Part shown: positions 45,480 to 54,035 of the stretch, in pieces
How the letters are laid out: every line of letters starts with the position of its first letter
Position numbering within the stretch: the first letter of the stretch is position 1
Source of the DNA: Nocardiopsis_B sediminis
Lineage (GTDB): Bacteria; Actinomycetota; Actinomycetes; Streptosporangiales; Streptosporangiaceae
DNA length: 64,000 bases
Direction of reading: 5' to 3'
Assembly (NCBI RefSeq): GCF_042650565.1
Contig: NZ_JBHSBH010000005.1
Coordinates: 1 to 64,000, forward strand
The notes under the pieces: generated by a model
What the model saw: the letters and a program-made list of their open reading frames with translations, nothing else
What the model was told of the DNA's origin: nothing
Databases searched by the model: none
Made by a program: the position numbers and the translations under genes

Positions 45480-46039
45480 CTGCTCCCCTTCCGCGGCCCG
45501 CTCCGGGCTCCCCCCGGGCGGGCCATCGCCGTCCCCGCGCGGACCCCGGCCGTGCCCGCGCTGCGGGCCGGGCGCGGGTGCGCGGTCCCCCCTGACACGT
45601 GTGCGCGCCGCGATCGGTTCACCCCGCCGGGTGAAGGGGCAGCGGCGGCGATACGAACACGTGATACGCGGGGGAAATGCCGTAAACGATCTTGAAGGAA
45701 CGGCATCGGAAAGAGGGAACGCCGCGAAGGCGCCCCTCCGCCACGGCGCGGGAATTGTGCTGGGAAAACACGCGAAAAGCGGGTCCTCTTCCGAGGTGAA
45801 AGGGTCTTCCGGCCCTGGACCCGACGGATCGGGTCCCGTCCGGCGATCCGGTCGCGCACCGCGAACCGGTGCGCCACCGACGATCTCGCGCCCCCGGCGG
45901 GGGCCGCGCTCCCGTTGCAGGAGCCGCGGCGGGCCCCGGCCGACGGTATGGTCTTGCCCACGGAGGCGGGGCGCCGAAAAAATCCCATCACCCGAGGAAC
46001 GCGCACTACCTGCGAAAGCTCCCGTTCGGTCGATCCATT
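45480..46039. other. Gene-free interval with three inverted repeats
   Basis: About 560 bases. It holds TTCACCC-N4-GGGTGAA (45618-45635), an 8-bp-arm dyad (45817-45836) and a looser ATGCCGT/ACGGCAT pair (45677-45683 / 45700-45706). The middle is AT-richer than the surroundings. No gene is recognised on either strand; the region probably holds the divergent promoters of the Rieske and zinc-finger genes. Confidence 0.45.
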
Positions 46040-46153
46040 ATGGATTGCACCAATGAATGGTTCATCGATTGGATTACCACTCGGAGTCCGGATATGGCAG
46101 CGTTACGGGATGATGTGGCACGGAACCGGTTTCACGAACGGTCTCCGCGATGA
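46040..46153 (+). CDS. 37-residue peptide overlapping the zinc-finger gene
   Basis: ATG 46040 to TGA 46151-46153; the stop overlaps the ATG of the next gene (ATGA). The peptide has NEWFIDWITTRSPDMAAL and is AT-richer than its surroundings. The reading frame looks coding, but the SD is weak. It may be a small partner or a leader peptide that couples translation of the zinc-finger protein. Confidence 0.4.
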   Translation: MDCTNEWFIDWITTRSPDMAALRDDVARNRFHERSPR

Positions 46154-47805
46154 CCGCTGAGAAGAGGAAGCGCGTGCCGGACCGCACATGGTGGTGCTCC
46201 TCCTGTGACACCTACAACAACGTCGGCGTGGCGAACTGCATGGTCTGCGGGACGCCCGACCGGAGCACTCGGGACGCCGACACCGACATCGATGACGAGC
46301 CCGTCCCGGAGGCCCCCGAGCCGCCGGGGCCGTTTCCGAGCGCTCCCGCCGCCGCCAAACGGCCGCCCGACGACCCCCCGGCGCAGACCGGAGACCCCCT
46401 CACGTCCACGGGCGGCATGCCCACGATCTGGCGCTGCCTGCTGTGCGACTCCGACAGCGGGTCGGGCGACGTCCTCATCTGCCCCACGTGCGACGCCGCA
46501 GGCGGGGAACCCCCGCCGCGCGTCCGGGACGACGCGCCGGCGGCCGACCCCCTCACCACGACGGGCGACCTGCTGATCGACCCGCCGCAGCCGACCCGCT
46601 GGGAGCCGCCGGAACCGCAGACGCCCGCCGAGCCGTGGACTCCCTCCCAGCCCTGGCCCGCCGCAACGGCCGGGCGGACGGGGGCGGACCGCGCGTTCCC
46701 CTGGGACCGGACAGAGGACGAGCCCGCGGAGGCCGGCGGCTGGGTGCCGCCCGGGCCCCGGGCGGCCCGCGAGCCGCTGACCCCGGCCGAGCCCTGGATG
46801 CCCGCCGGAGCCTGGGCCTCGGCGATGGACGACGGCCCCCGGGACCCCTTCGACCGGGCACAGGCCGCGGAGCGCACCGCCCGGGACGGTACCGCCGCGG
46901 ACGACGGGGACTCCACGGGCGACTTCTGGTCGGACTCCGACCCCTGGGGCGACCAGGAGGACGAGCAGGCGGGCGCGCCGTGGGCGGCCGCCGACGACGG
47001 GCCGCGGGCCGACCGCCGCGGCCCCGGCACGCCCACCGGAGCCCGCCGCCCGGCGGCCGGGGCGCGGACCGGGGTAGGGACCGGAACAGGGGCCAGGGCA
47101 GGCGCTGGCGCAGGGCCCGGGGAAGGCGCTGGAGCAAAGGCCGCATCAGGCCGCGGGCGCACCGCCCGGCCCGCCCGTGGCCCCGGTGCGGCGACGGACT
47201 CGGGCCCGATCACGGCGCCGATCCTCACCCCGCCGCCGTGGCGCCCGCCGAGCGTCACCCGGGCGCGGGGCTCCGACCCCGCGGCCGTCGTGCGCCCCGC
47301 GGCGCCCCGGCCGGGCGCGCGCAACGACCCGCAGGAGGCCCTGAACCGCGCGAAGCCCGCTGTCCTTGCGGCGGCGCTGTTCCTCGGCGGCTCGTTCCTG
47401 CTCTACAGCTGCGTGGCCGCGGTCCGCGACGACACGCCCCCGCCGCCCAACAGCGTGCTGCCCCCCAACGGGGCGGGGAGCCTGCCCGGTCTGCCCGACG
47501 GCAGGTGCCCGCAACGGCTGGCGGAGCGCCTGCCCGAGCCGGAGGCGTCCCTGGTCGAGGCGTTCCAGACGACCGACAAGCAGATCACGATCTGCCAGAC
47601 GGAGTCGGGGCTGCTGTACTACTTCGGCGAGTTCACCGACCGCGAGGACCCCGGCGTGATGGTCCCGGCCGAGCAGACCGCCGAGGGCTACGAGGCCTCC
47701 AACGAGGAGTACGTCTACGAGATCTCAGACAGCGAAGTGACGGTCAGCCGCAACGGCGACCCGATCGCCCGCGAGGACCTGCTCCCCCTGCCCAACCCGG
47801 CGTGA
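46150..47805 (+). CDS. Zinc-finger (RanBP2-like) single-pass membrane protein
   Basis: 551 residues. Two RanBP2/Znf-like modules: C16-x2-C19-x10-C30-x2-C33 (WWCSSCDTYNNVGVANCMVC) and a similar one near residue 95 (WRCLLCDSDSGSGDVLICPTC). A long Pro/Ala/Asp-rich linker then a transmembrane helix (about 400-420; LAAALFLGGSFLLYSCVAA) and a 130-residue exported domain (QTTDKQITICQTESGLLYYF). The topology is zinc fingers in the cytoplasm. I do not recognise the exported domain. It converges with the beta-helix/AAA+ gene. Confidence 0.8.
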   Translation: MTAEKRKRVPDRTWWCSSCDTYNNVGVANCMVCGTPDRSTRDADTDIDDEPVPEAPEPPGPFPSAPAAAKRPPDDPPAQTGDPLTSTGGMPTIWRCLLCDSDSGSGDVLICPTCDAAGGEPPPRVRDDAPAADPLTTTGDLLIDPPQPTRWEPPEPQTPAEPWTPSQPWPAATAGRTGADRAFPWDRTEDEPAEAGGWVPPGPRAAREPLTPAEPWMPAGAWASAMDDGPRDPFDRAQAAERTARDGTAADDGDSTGDFWSDSDPWGDQEDEQAGAPWAAADDGPRADRRGPGTPTGARRPAAGARTGVGTGTGARAGAGAGPGEGAGAKAASGRGRTARPARGPGAATDSGPITAPILTPPPWRPPSVTRARGSDPAAVVRPAAPRPGARNDPQEALNRAKPAVLAAALFLGGSFLLYSCVAAVRDDTPPPPNSVLPPNGAGSLPGLPDGRCPQRLAERLPEPEASLVEAFQTTDKQITICQTESGLLYYFGEFTDREDPGVMVPAEQTAEGYEASNEEYVYEISDSEVTVSRNGDPIAREDLLPLPNPA

Positions 47806-47833
47806 CCCGCAACCGGGGGATGCCAAAGGACCG

Positions 47834-47859
47834 GGCGGGGCGGCCGATGCCGCCCCGCC
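47834..47859. terminator. Terminator between convergent genes
   Basis: An 11-bp stem (47834-47844 / 47849-47859) with a 4-nt loop lies between the zinc-finger and AAA+ genes. Confidence 0.75.
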
Positions 47860-47881
47860 GTCGCCCGGCCGGCGGTGCGCA

Positions 47882-50800
47882 TCACGCCCCTTGGGGCGCG
47901 GGTACGTCCTCGGGGGACAGGGTGGTGAGGTCGTCGCGGGTGGCGTCGGGGTGGTGCACCAGCCGGCCGGCCTGGCGGGTCATCATCCGCTCCAGGGTCT
48001 GGCGGGCGTAGCGGGCGTTGCCGAAGGACGCCGTCCGCGGCACCGCGGCGAAGTGCTCGCGCAGCCGGTCCACGGTCGCGGACGCGATGGTGTAGCCGTT
48101 GGACTCGGCCATGCGCCGGATGATGGTGACCAGTTCGTCGTCGGAGTAGTCGGCGAACTCCACCCGGTGGCTGAACCGCGAGGCCAGGCCGGGGTTGGAC
48201 GCCAGGAACCGGTTCATCTCCGCGGTGTAGCCGGCGACGATCACCACCACCTCGTCGCGATGGTCCTCCATCAGCTTCACCAGGGTGTCCACCGCCTCCT
48301 GGCCGAAGTCGCCGCCCGCCCCGCCCGATTTGGGCGTCAGGGTGTAGGCCTCGTCGATGAACAGCACCCCGCCCCGCGCCCGTTCGAACACCTCCGTGGT
48401 GAGCTGGGCGGTGTGGCCGATGTAGCGCCCCACGAGGTCGGCGCGGGCCGCCTCCACGATGTGGTCGGTGGGCAGCACCCCCAGGGCGTTCAGCAGCTCC
48501 CCGTAGAGGCGTGCCACGGTGGTCTTGCCCGTTCCGGGCGGGCCGGCGAAGACCAGGTGATGGCTCATGGTCGGCACCGGCAGGCCCATCTGGCGGCGCT
48601 GGCGGCCGGTCGCGATCAGGTTGACGAGGTCGGTGACCGTGGACTTGACCTGCCCCAGCCCCACCATGCCGGTCAGCTCCGCCCGCAGCCGGGCCAGCCG
48701 GTCGTCGGGGTCCGCATGACCGCCCGCCCCGCCCGGCTCCACCCCGAGATCCTCGGGCAGCAGCCGGGACAGCTCGCCGGGGTCGCCGGGCACCGACGAG
48801 CCGAGCCGGAACGCCTGCCGGTCGATCATCTCCTCGAACGTCTTGCGCGCCGTGCGCCCGTTGCCGAACGTGGCGCCCTTGGGCATCCGGTCGAAGTACG
48901 TGCGCAGCGCGGCCTCGGTCTCGGCCGGCAGCTCATAGTGGTTGTCCACGCACATCCGCTGGACGATGCTGACGAGGTTGTCCGTCGTGTAGTTGGGGAA
49001 CTCGATGGTGCGGCTGAACCGCGACGCCATGCCGGGGTTGGCGGCCAGGAACCGCGCCATGTCGTCGGTGTAGCCCGCCGCGATGACGACCACGTCGTCG
49101 CGGTGGTCCTCCATGAGCTTGACCAGGGTGTCGATCGCCTCGCGGCCGAAGTCCGCGCCGGTGCCGCCGCCGTCCTGCTGGGAGGCGAGCGTGTAGGCCT
49201 CGTCGATGAACAGCACGCCGCCGCGCGCCTTGTCGAACACCTCGGTGGTCTTGATGGCGGTGCCGCCCACGTACTGCGACACCAGGTCGGCGCGGGCGAC
49301 CTCGACCACGTGGCCGTAGCGCAGCACGCCGAGGTCGGCGAGGATGCGGCCGTAGAGGCGGGCGACGGTGGTCTTGCCCGTACCGGGCGGCCCGCCGAAG
49401 ACCAGGTGGCGGCTCATGGTCGGCGACGGCAGGCCCATCTCCGCCCGCCGCTGGGCCATCTGGTTGCGGTTGATGAGGGTGGTGACCTCGTGCTTGACGT
49501 TCTCCAGCCCGACCAGCGCCTCCAGTTCGGAGAGCGGGCCGTCCACCTCCAGCAGGTCGTCGTCGCCGGGAGCGGGCGAATCGGCGGTCTCGGCGGGCAG
49601 CGGCGGCGGCGCCAGGGTGCCGGCGGCCTCGCCGTAGGCGTCGGGGCTGCCGTTGTCGGCGCTCATCAGCCCTTCGGCGCGCACGCGGTCGCTCTGCACC
49701 GTCTGGCGCAGGCCCGCCCGCTGGTTGTCGTGCACCGAGCAGGTGTCGAGCGTGACGTCCTCGGTGCTGTGCACGAGGACGCCGTCGCCGGCGTTGCCGA
49801 AGATCTCGCAGTGGCGCAGGTCGGCGCGGGCACCGGCGGCCACCATGGCACCGTTGCGGCGTCCGCCGTGCACGCGGGAGCGCAGCATGGAGATCCCGCC
49901 TCCGGGCTGGACGGAGATCCCGTCGCCCCCGCACTCGGCGACGTCGCAGTCGCGCAGGTCGGCCACTGCCTCCCCGGCGACGGTGACGCCGTTGTCGCGG
50001 GCGGCGCGCACCCGCACGTTGCTCATCAGCGGATGCGACCCGGGCCCGGCCTGGACACCGCTGCGGCCGACCCGCTCGACGGTGACGTCGTCGAGCCGCC
50101 CCTGGCCCTTGTCGGTGAAGTGCACGCCGTGCCCGCGGGCCTCGCTGATCGACACGCCGCGCAGGAACGGGGCCGCGGCCTCGACGGTGAAGGCCGACCC
50201 GGTGGTCTCGGCGACCCGGCCGCGGTCGAACTCGGCCGTGCTGCCCCCGCTCACCCGGACCCCGCCGCCGCCCTGCACGGTCAGCTCCACGAACGCGGTG
50301 GAGGAGCGGTCCTCGATGCGCACCGCGTCCTCCCCCGCCTCGCTCACCGTGCAGCCGGTCAGCATGCCGCGCGCCTTGCCCCAGGCGTGCACGCCCGCGG
50401 TGGCGGGGCGGGTGACGGTGACCCCGGAGATCTGGGGGTCGGCGTCGTTGTGCAGGGCGATGCCGCGCCCGCCGACGTCCTCGAACGTGCAGTCCTCGAC
50501 GCGGGGGCGCCCGCTGCTGGACACCAGCAGCGCGTCCTGGGCCACGTCGTGCACGCGCACCCGGCTGATCGCGGTGGCGGAGTCGTCGTCCAGCGCGATG
50601 GCGGGCTTGGTGACACCGGTGATCACGCAGTCGGCGATGGAGCCGGCGGCGCGGTCGTTGGCGAAGACGCCGTTGCCGCGCGCGTCGCGGATGGTGCAGG
50701 CGCGCACAGTGGGGCGGCCCTTCCCGCCGATGACGACGCCGGTGCTCTCGACGTTCTCGATGATGCTGTCCTCGATGATGGTGGGCTGCTCGGTGGTGAC

Positions 50801-51220
50801 CACCACACCGGCGCCCCCGGTGCTGGTGACCCGGCAGTCGCGCATGGCCAGCGCGCCGTCGTCGCGCACCACCACCGCGGCCCACGAGGAGCCGTCGATC
50901 TCGCAGTCGGCCAGCTCCAGCTGCCCGACGGGGATGTCGACGGCGGGACGGTCGCCGTCGCGTCCGCGCACGACCAGGCCGGTGATCTTGACGGCCTCGG
51001 CGATGGAGGCCACTGCGGTGCCGGAGTCGGCGATGATCTCGACGGTGCCGCGCCCCTGCTGCGCCGCGAGGGTGACGACCTTGGTGACCATCAGGCTCTC
51101 CTCGTAGCGCCCGGGCGCGATGGAGATGAGCGCGCCGCTGCGGGCCGCCTCCAGCGCCGCGCGGATGGTCGTGTGCGCGTCCTTGCCGTCCGGGGCGACC
51201 TTGAGGAGCTGTCGGGCCAT
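47882..51220 (-). CDS. Right-handed beta-helix protein fused to two CbxX/EccA-type AAA+ domains
   Basis: 1,112 residues. Residues about 1-510 are parallel beta-helix repeats (short strands with periodic V/G/D motifs such as GVVVTTEQPTIIEDSIIENV), a pectate-lyase-like solenoid. Then two AAA+ modules: Walker A GGPPGTGKTTVARLYGRILA near residue 608 and AGPPGTGKTTVARLYGELLN near 892, each with GGVLFIDEAYTL (Walker B) and TRFSR-like MASRFSRTIEFPNY arginine-finger regions. The AAA units are of the CbxX/EccA type that in type VII secretion act on effectors. There is no transmembrane segment. ATG 51220 has AAAGGA upstream. The solenoid could recognise a repetitive or extended ligand. Confidence 0.88.
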   Translation of the reverse strand: MARQLLKVAPDGKDAHTTIRAALEAARSGALISIAPGRYEESLMVTKVVTLAAQQGRGTVEIIADSGTAVASIAEAVKITGLVVRGRDGDRPAVDIPVGQLELADCEIDGSSWAAVVVRDDGALAMRDCRVTSTGGAGVVVTTEQPTIIEDSIIENVESTGVVIGGKGRPTVRACTIRDARGNGVFANDRAAGSIADCVITGVTKPAIALDDDSATAISRVRVHDVAQDALLVSSSGRPRVEDCTFEDVGGRGIALHNDADPQISGVTVTRPATAGVHAWGKARGMLTGCTVSEAGEDAVRIEDRSSTAFVELTVQGGGGVRVSGGSTAEFDRGRVAETTGSAFTVEAAAPFLRGVSISEARGHGVHFTDKGQGRLDDVTVERVGRSGVQAGPGSHPLMSNVRVRAARDNGVTVAGEAVADLRDCDVAECGGDGISVQPGGGISMLRSRVHGGRRNGAMVAAGARADLRHCEIFGNAGDGVLVHSTEDVTLDTCSVHDNQRAGLRQTVQSDRVRAEGLMSADNGSPDAYGEAAGTLAPPPLPAETADSPAPGDDDLLEVDGPLSELEALVGLENVKHEVTTLINRNQMAQRRAEMGLPSPTMSRHLVFGGPPGTGKTTVARLYGRILADLGVLRYGHVVEVARADLVSQYVGGTAIKTTEVFDKARGGVLFIDEAYTLASQQDGGGTGADFGREAIDTLVKLMEDHRDDVVVIAAGYTDDMARFLAANPGMASRFSRTIEFPNYTTDNLVSIVQRMCVDNHYELPAETEAALRTYFDRMPKGATFGNGRTARKTFEEMIDRQAFRLGSSVPGDPGELSRLLPEDLGVEPGGAGGHADPDDRLARLRAELTGMVGLGQVKSTVTDLVNLIATGRQRRQMGLPVPTMSHHLVFAGPPGTGKTTVARLYGELLNALGVLPTDHIVEAARADLVGRYIGHTAQLTTEVFERARGGVLFIDEAYTLTPKSGGAGGDFGQEAVDTLVKLMEDHRDEVVVIVAGYTAEMNRFLASNPGLASRFSHRVEFADYSDDELVTIIRRMAESNGYTIASATVDRLREHFAAVPRTASFGNARYARQTLERMMTRQAGRLVHHPDATRDDLTTLSPEDVPAPQGA

Positions 51221-51276
51221 CGCCGGGTCCTTTCGTCGGTGGCGGCCTCCGTGGCCGTCACCGTTGTCGTTCGAGG

Positions 51277-51316
51277 GGAGGGTGGGCCCCGGCCCTGTGG
51301 CCGGGGCCCACCCTCC
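51277..51316 (-). terminator. Terminator of the giant-protein operon
   Basis: An 18-bp perfect stem (51277-51294 / 51299-51316) with a 4-nt loop starts 9 nt downstream of the golvesin-like gene stop on the minus strand. Confidence 0.9.
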
Positions 51317-51325
51317 AACGGGGGG

Positions 51326-53624
51326 TCAGTTGCAACGGGTCCGGACTGCCGATGACACCACATGGGCGTTGGTGTCCTGGCCGTTGACCTGATCGGCTCC
51401 ATTGTTCTGGAGCTTCACACTGATGGTGTCACCCGGCGGGGAGTAGGAGCCCACGTGCACCCACGATCCCTTCTGGCCCACCTGGTCGATCGTGAAGGAT
51501 GCGAACGGCTCGCTGGTCGCCGGGTCGGCGGATGGGTGGATCCGGTACTGCGCCGGGGCGCCGCCCACCCACCGCGGGCTCTCGGCGTTGGGGATGTGCA
51601 CGTAGATGTCGCACTTCGCACCGGTGAAGCCGATGTTGAACGTCCAGAACGCGTACTGGTTGGTCCGCACGTTCGGGTCGCCCGAGACCGGGATGGCGTG
51701 CCAGCGGCCGTCGCAGTGCTCATCGGTGTACCCGCCGTCGAACCCGAAGGCCCAGCTGTCGGTGCCGTCCCCGGACCAGTGCTCGCCGGCGGTGCCGTAG
51801 GCGATGCGCTCGTTGGGGCCGCACCCGACACCCGCGACCTCGGCGTAGCGGAACTCCGGCGGAGGCGGGGGCTGCTCCTCCTGGGGCTGCGGCTGCTCCG
51901 CTGGAGGCTCCTCGGGCTGCGGCTGTTCCTGCTCCTGGGGCTGCTGGTCCTGGACCGGCTCCTGCGGCCGCTCTTCTTGGGGACGCTGCTCCTCGGCCGG
52001 CTGCTGGGGCTGCTGGTCCTGGGCCGGCTCCTGGGGCTGCTGCTCCTCAGCGGGCTGCCGGGGCTCCTGGGGCCGCTCTTCCTGGGGCTCCTGGTCCCGC
52101 AGGGCCTCCCCCCGTGTGTCCAGGGGATCGCCCGCGGGATCCTCGGTCACGGGCCGGTTGCCCTCCTGCGCGGGAGACTCCTCCTCGGGGGCGGAGTCCT
52201 CGTCGTCCTCGGAACCGCCCGCGGCCATCGGCACGGCGCCGTTGGTGTTGCTGTCCAGCAGGCCGCCGGAATTCCCGTCGCCGCCCGTGCCCTCGTCCTC
52301 CTCGTCGGACTCCGACCCCTGGGACGCCTGGGTGCCGGGCTCGTTGCTCCGGGAGTCCGCATCCCAACCGGCGGCTTCGTCGCCCCGGCCGCTGCCGGCG
52401 GACGAGGTGTCCTCGTCCTCCTCGTCGTCCCCGCCGAACAGGCCCCACCCCGAGAACAGGCCGTCGCCGGAGGAATCCCCGGCCGCCGACGACCCGGGGT
52501 CGTTTCCGGGAGACGAGCCGGAGTCCGGATCGCCGGGCGATCCGTTCGATCCTCCGTCGGGCGGGTCCCCGGCGGCCTGATTGGGCCGCTCCTGCGGCTG
52601 CACCTCGGGCACGTAGCCGCTGTCGGGGGCCGGCTCCTCCTCCAGTCCGGCCGTCGGCCCCGACGCCGAGGCGCCCGAGGGCGGGCGCTGCTCGGCCATC
52701 GTGGTGGCGTCGGCGCTCGCGTCGCCGCCCGGCCGCATGAAGTAGCCGAGCATGCCCTCCTGGTCGACGGGGTCGATCGTGGTGCCGGGCAGCCGCTGGG
52801 AGGTCTCGTTGACCGCGAACGGGGTCACCATGAGCACCATGCCCGCGATCGCCGCGAACGCCAGCACCGGACGCCCCGGCCGCCCCAGCTGATCCTGGGG
52901 AGCGGCCACGGCCTCGGTGGCGCCCGCCACGGCGGCGGCCGAAGCCGCGCCTTCCGCCGCGGTTTCATGCCCGGCGGCGGCCTCCGTACCGCCTTCGGCC
53001 GATGCGGCCTGGACACCGNNNNNNNNNNNNNNNNNNNNNNNNNNNNNNNNNNNNNNNNNNNNNNNNNNNNNNNNNNNNNNNGATCTCCGGCGCCGCAGCG
53101 GGGGCCGCGACCTGAGCGGCCGCGGGCGGCGCCGCGGCCGGGCCCGCCGCCACGTCCACCGCCCGGGCCGCGCCGGGCTGCTCGGCGGCCGGGGCGGCGT
53201 GCGGCTCCGGGCGCAGGCTCGCCGGGACCACCGGGATCGGCTGCGAGATCGGGTCGCTGTAGGCGGGGGACGGCTCCGGCGACGGCTCCGCTACCGGTGC
53301 CGCACCGGCGGCCGGCGATCCGAGGGCGGTGCCGTCCGACCGGCCCAGCGCCCCGTTGGTGAGGAGCGAGGGGGCGCGCTCACCGGGGGCGTCGGGCGCC
53401 GCGGCGCCGTCCGCTCCCGTGTTGTCGATTCCGTCCGCGGCGGCACCGGGGACTCCGCCGTCGGCGGGCACGGCCGAGCCGGGCTTGGGCTCACCGTTGT
53501 CCGCCGCGGCCTGCGGCGCCGCGTCGGCGCCACCGGCCGCGCCGTGCGCCGATGAGGGATCGGCGTCATCGCCACGCGCGTGCTGCGCCGGCGACGGTTC
53601 CCTTCCGGCAGCTTGCTCGGTCAT
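51326..53624 (-). CDS. Single-pass membrane protein with golvesin-like exodomain (interrupted by an assembly gap)
   Basis: About 765 residues from ATG 53624, three bases after the previous gene stop. The N-terminal 240 residues are disordered, Pro/Ala-rich, and include 63 N. A transmembrane helix follows (PVLAFAAIAGMVLMVTPF). The exported part has a Ser/Asp/Gly stretch, a Gln/Glu/Pro-rich repeat (QPQEPAQDQQPQQPAEEQ), and a C-terminal beta-sandwich of the golvesin/carbohydrate-binding type (CDIYVHIPNAESPRWVGG, GSWVHVGSYSPPGDTISV). The two frames across the N run differ by one base. It is the last gene of the giant-protein operon, ending in a strong terminator. Confidence 0.75.
53019..53081. 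other. Assembly gap (63 N) inside membrane-protein gene
   Basis: The flanking frames differ by one base, so the true length is not 63. Confidence 0.95.
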
Positions 53625-53627
53625 GTG

Positions 53628-54035
53628 TCACTGGTCCTTTCGGTCTTTCCTGGGGGTGGTGGAAAGCGGGGGCGGGTGCCCCGGGGAGCCCTCCGCGTCC
53701 GGACGAGGACGCGAGGGAAGTTCGGAGGGAGGGCGCGCCGGCGGCGGCGCATCGGTGGACTCATCGGCGGTCGCGGGCGCCATCCCGGCGGCCGTGCCAC
53801 CGCCGGCCGGCCGCGGACCCCCCGGTTCTTCGTAATAGCGGACGTAGGCGTTGGACTTCGTCGCGAAGTACTCGAATATGCGCCGGTTCGACCAGCCGCG
53901 TTTCTCGCGATAGCGCGGAATCGCCTTTGTCATGTGGGGGTCGTCGCTGGTCAGCGTTCCGTCGTCGTGGAGCGTCAGAAACGGCACCACGTCTTTCGTG
54001 CGGCGGTCCTGCGCGTACAGCACCCGGGACGTCAT
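53628..54035 (-). CDS. Small protein coupled to the giant effector-like gene
   Basis: 135 residues from ATG 54035, whose ATGA overlaps the stop of the giant gene. It reads RVLYAQDRRTKDVVPFLTL and GWSNRRIFEYFATKSNAYVRY, then a Pro-rich tail. Soluble; no signal peptide and no transmembrane helix. I do not recognise the fold. Its position directly behind a large C-terminally variable protein is where immunity proteins or chaperones of polymorphic toxins are usually encoded, which makes it the best candidate for such a role; this is inference. Confidence 0.6.
   Translation of the reverse strand: MTSRVLYAQDRRTKDVVPFLTLHDDGTLTSDDPHMTKAIPRYREKRGWSNRRIFEYFATKSNAYVRYYEEPGGPRPAGGGTAAGMAPATADESTDAPPPARPPSELPSRPRPDAEGSPGHPPPLSTTPRKDRKDQ

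Noticed and set aside
45869..46153. 94-codon version of the short frame before the zinc-finger gene
   Set aside because: Only the last 37 codons look coding; the first part is Arg/Gly-rich and lacks a start context.
47891..51355. Long plus-strand frame of 1,154 codons
   Set aside because: Antisense shadow of the beta-helix/AAA+ gene; His/Val/Gly-rich with no domain.
52780..52930. Separate gene starting at 52930
   Set aside because: The frame continues upstream to the N run, and the part beyond it (to 53624) has the same composition, so it is one gene broken by an assembly gap.
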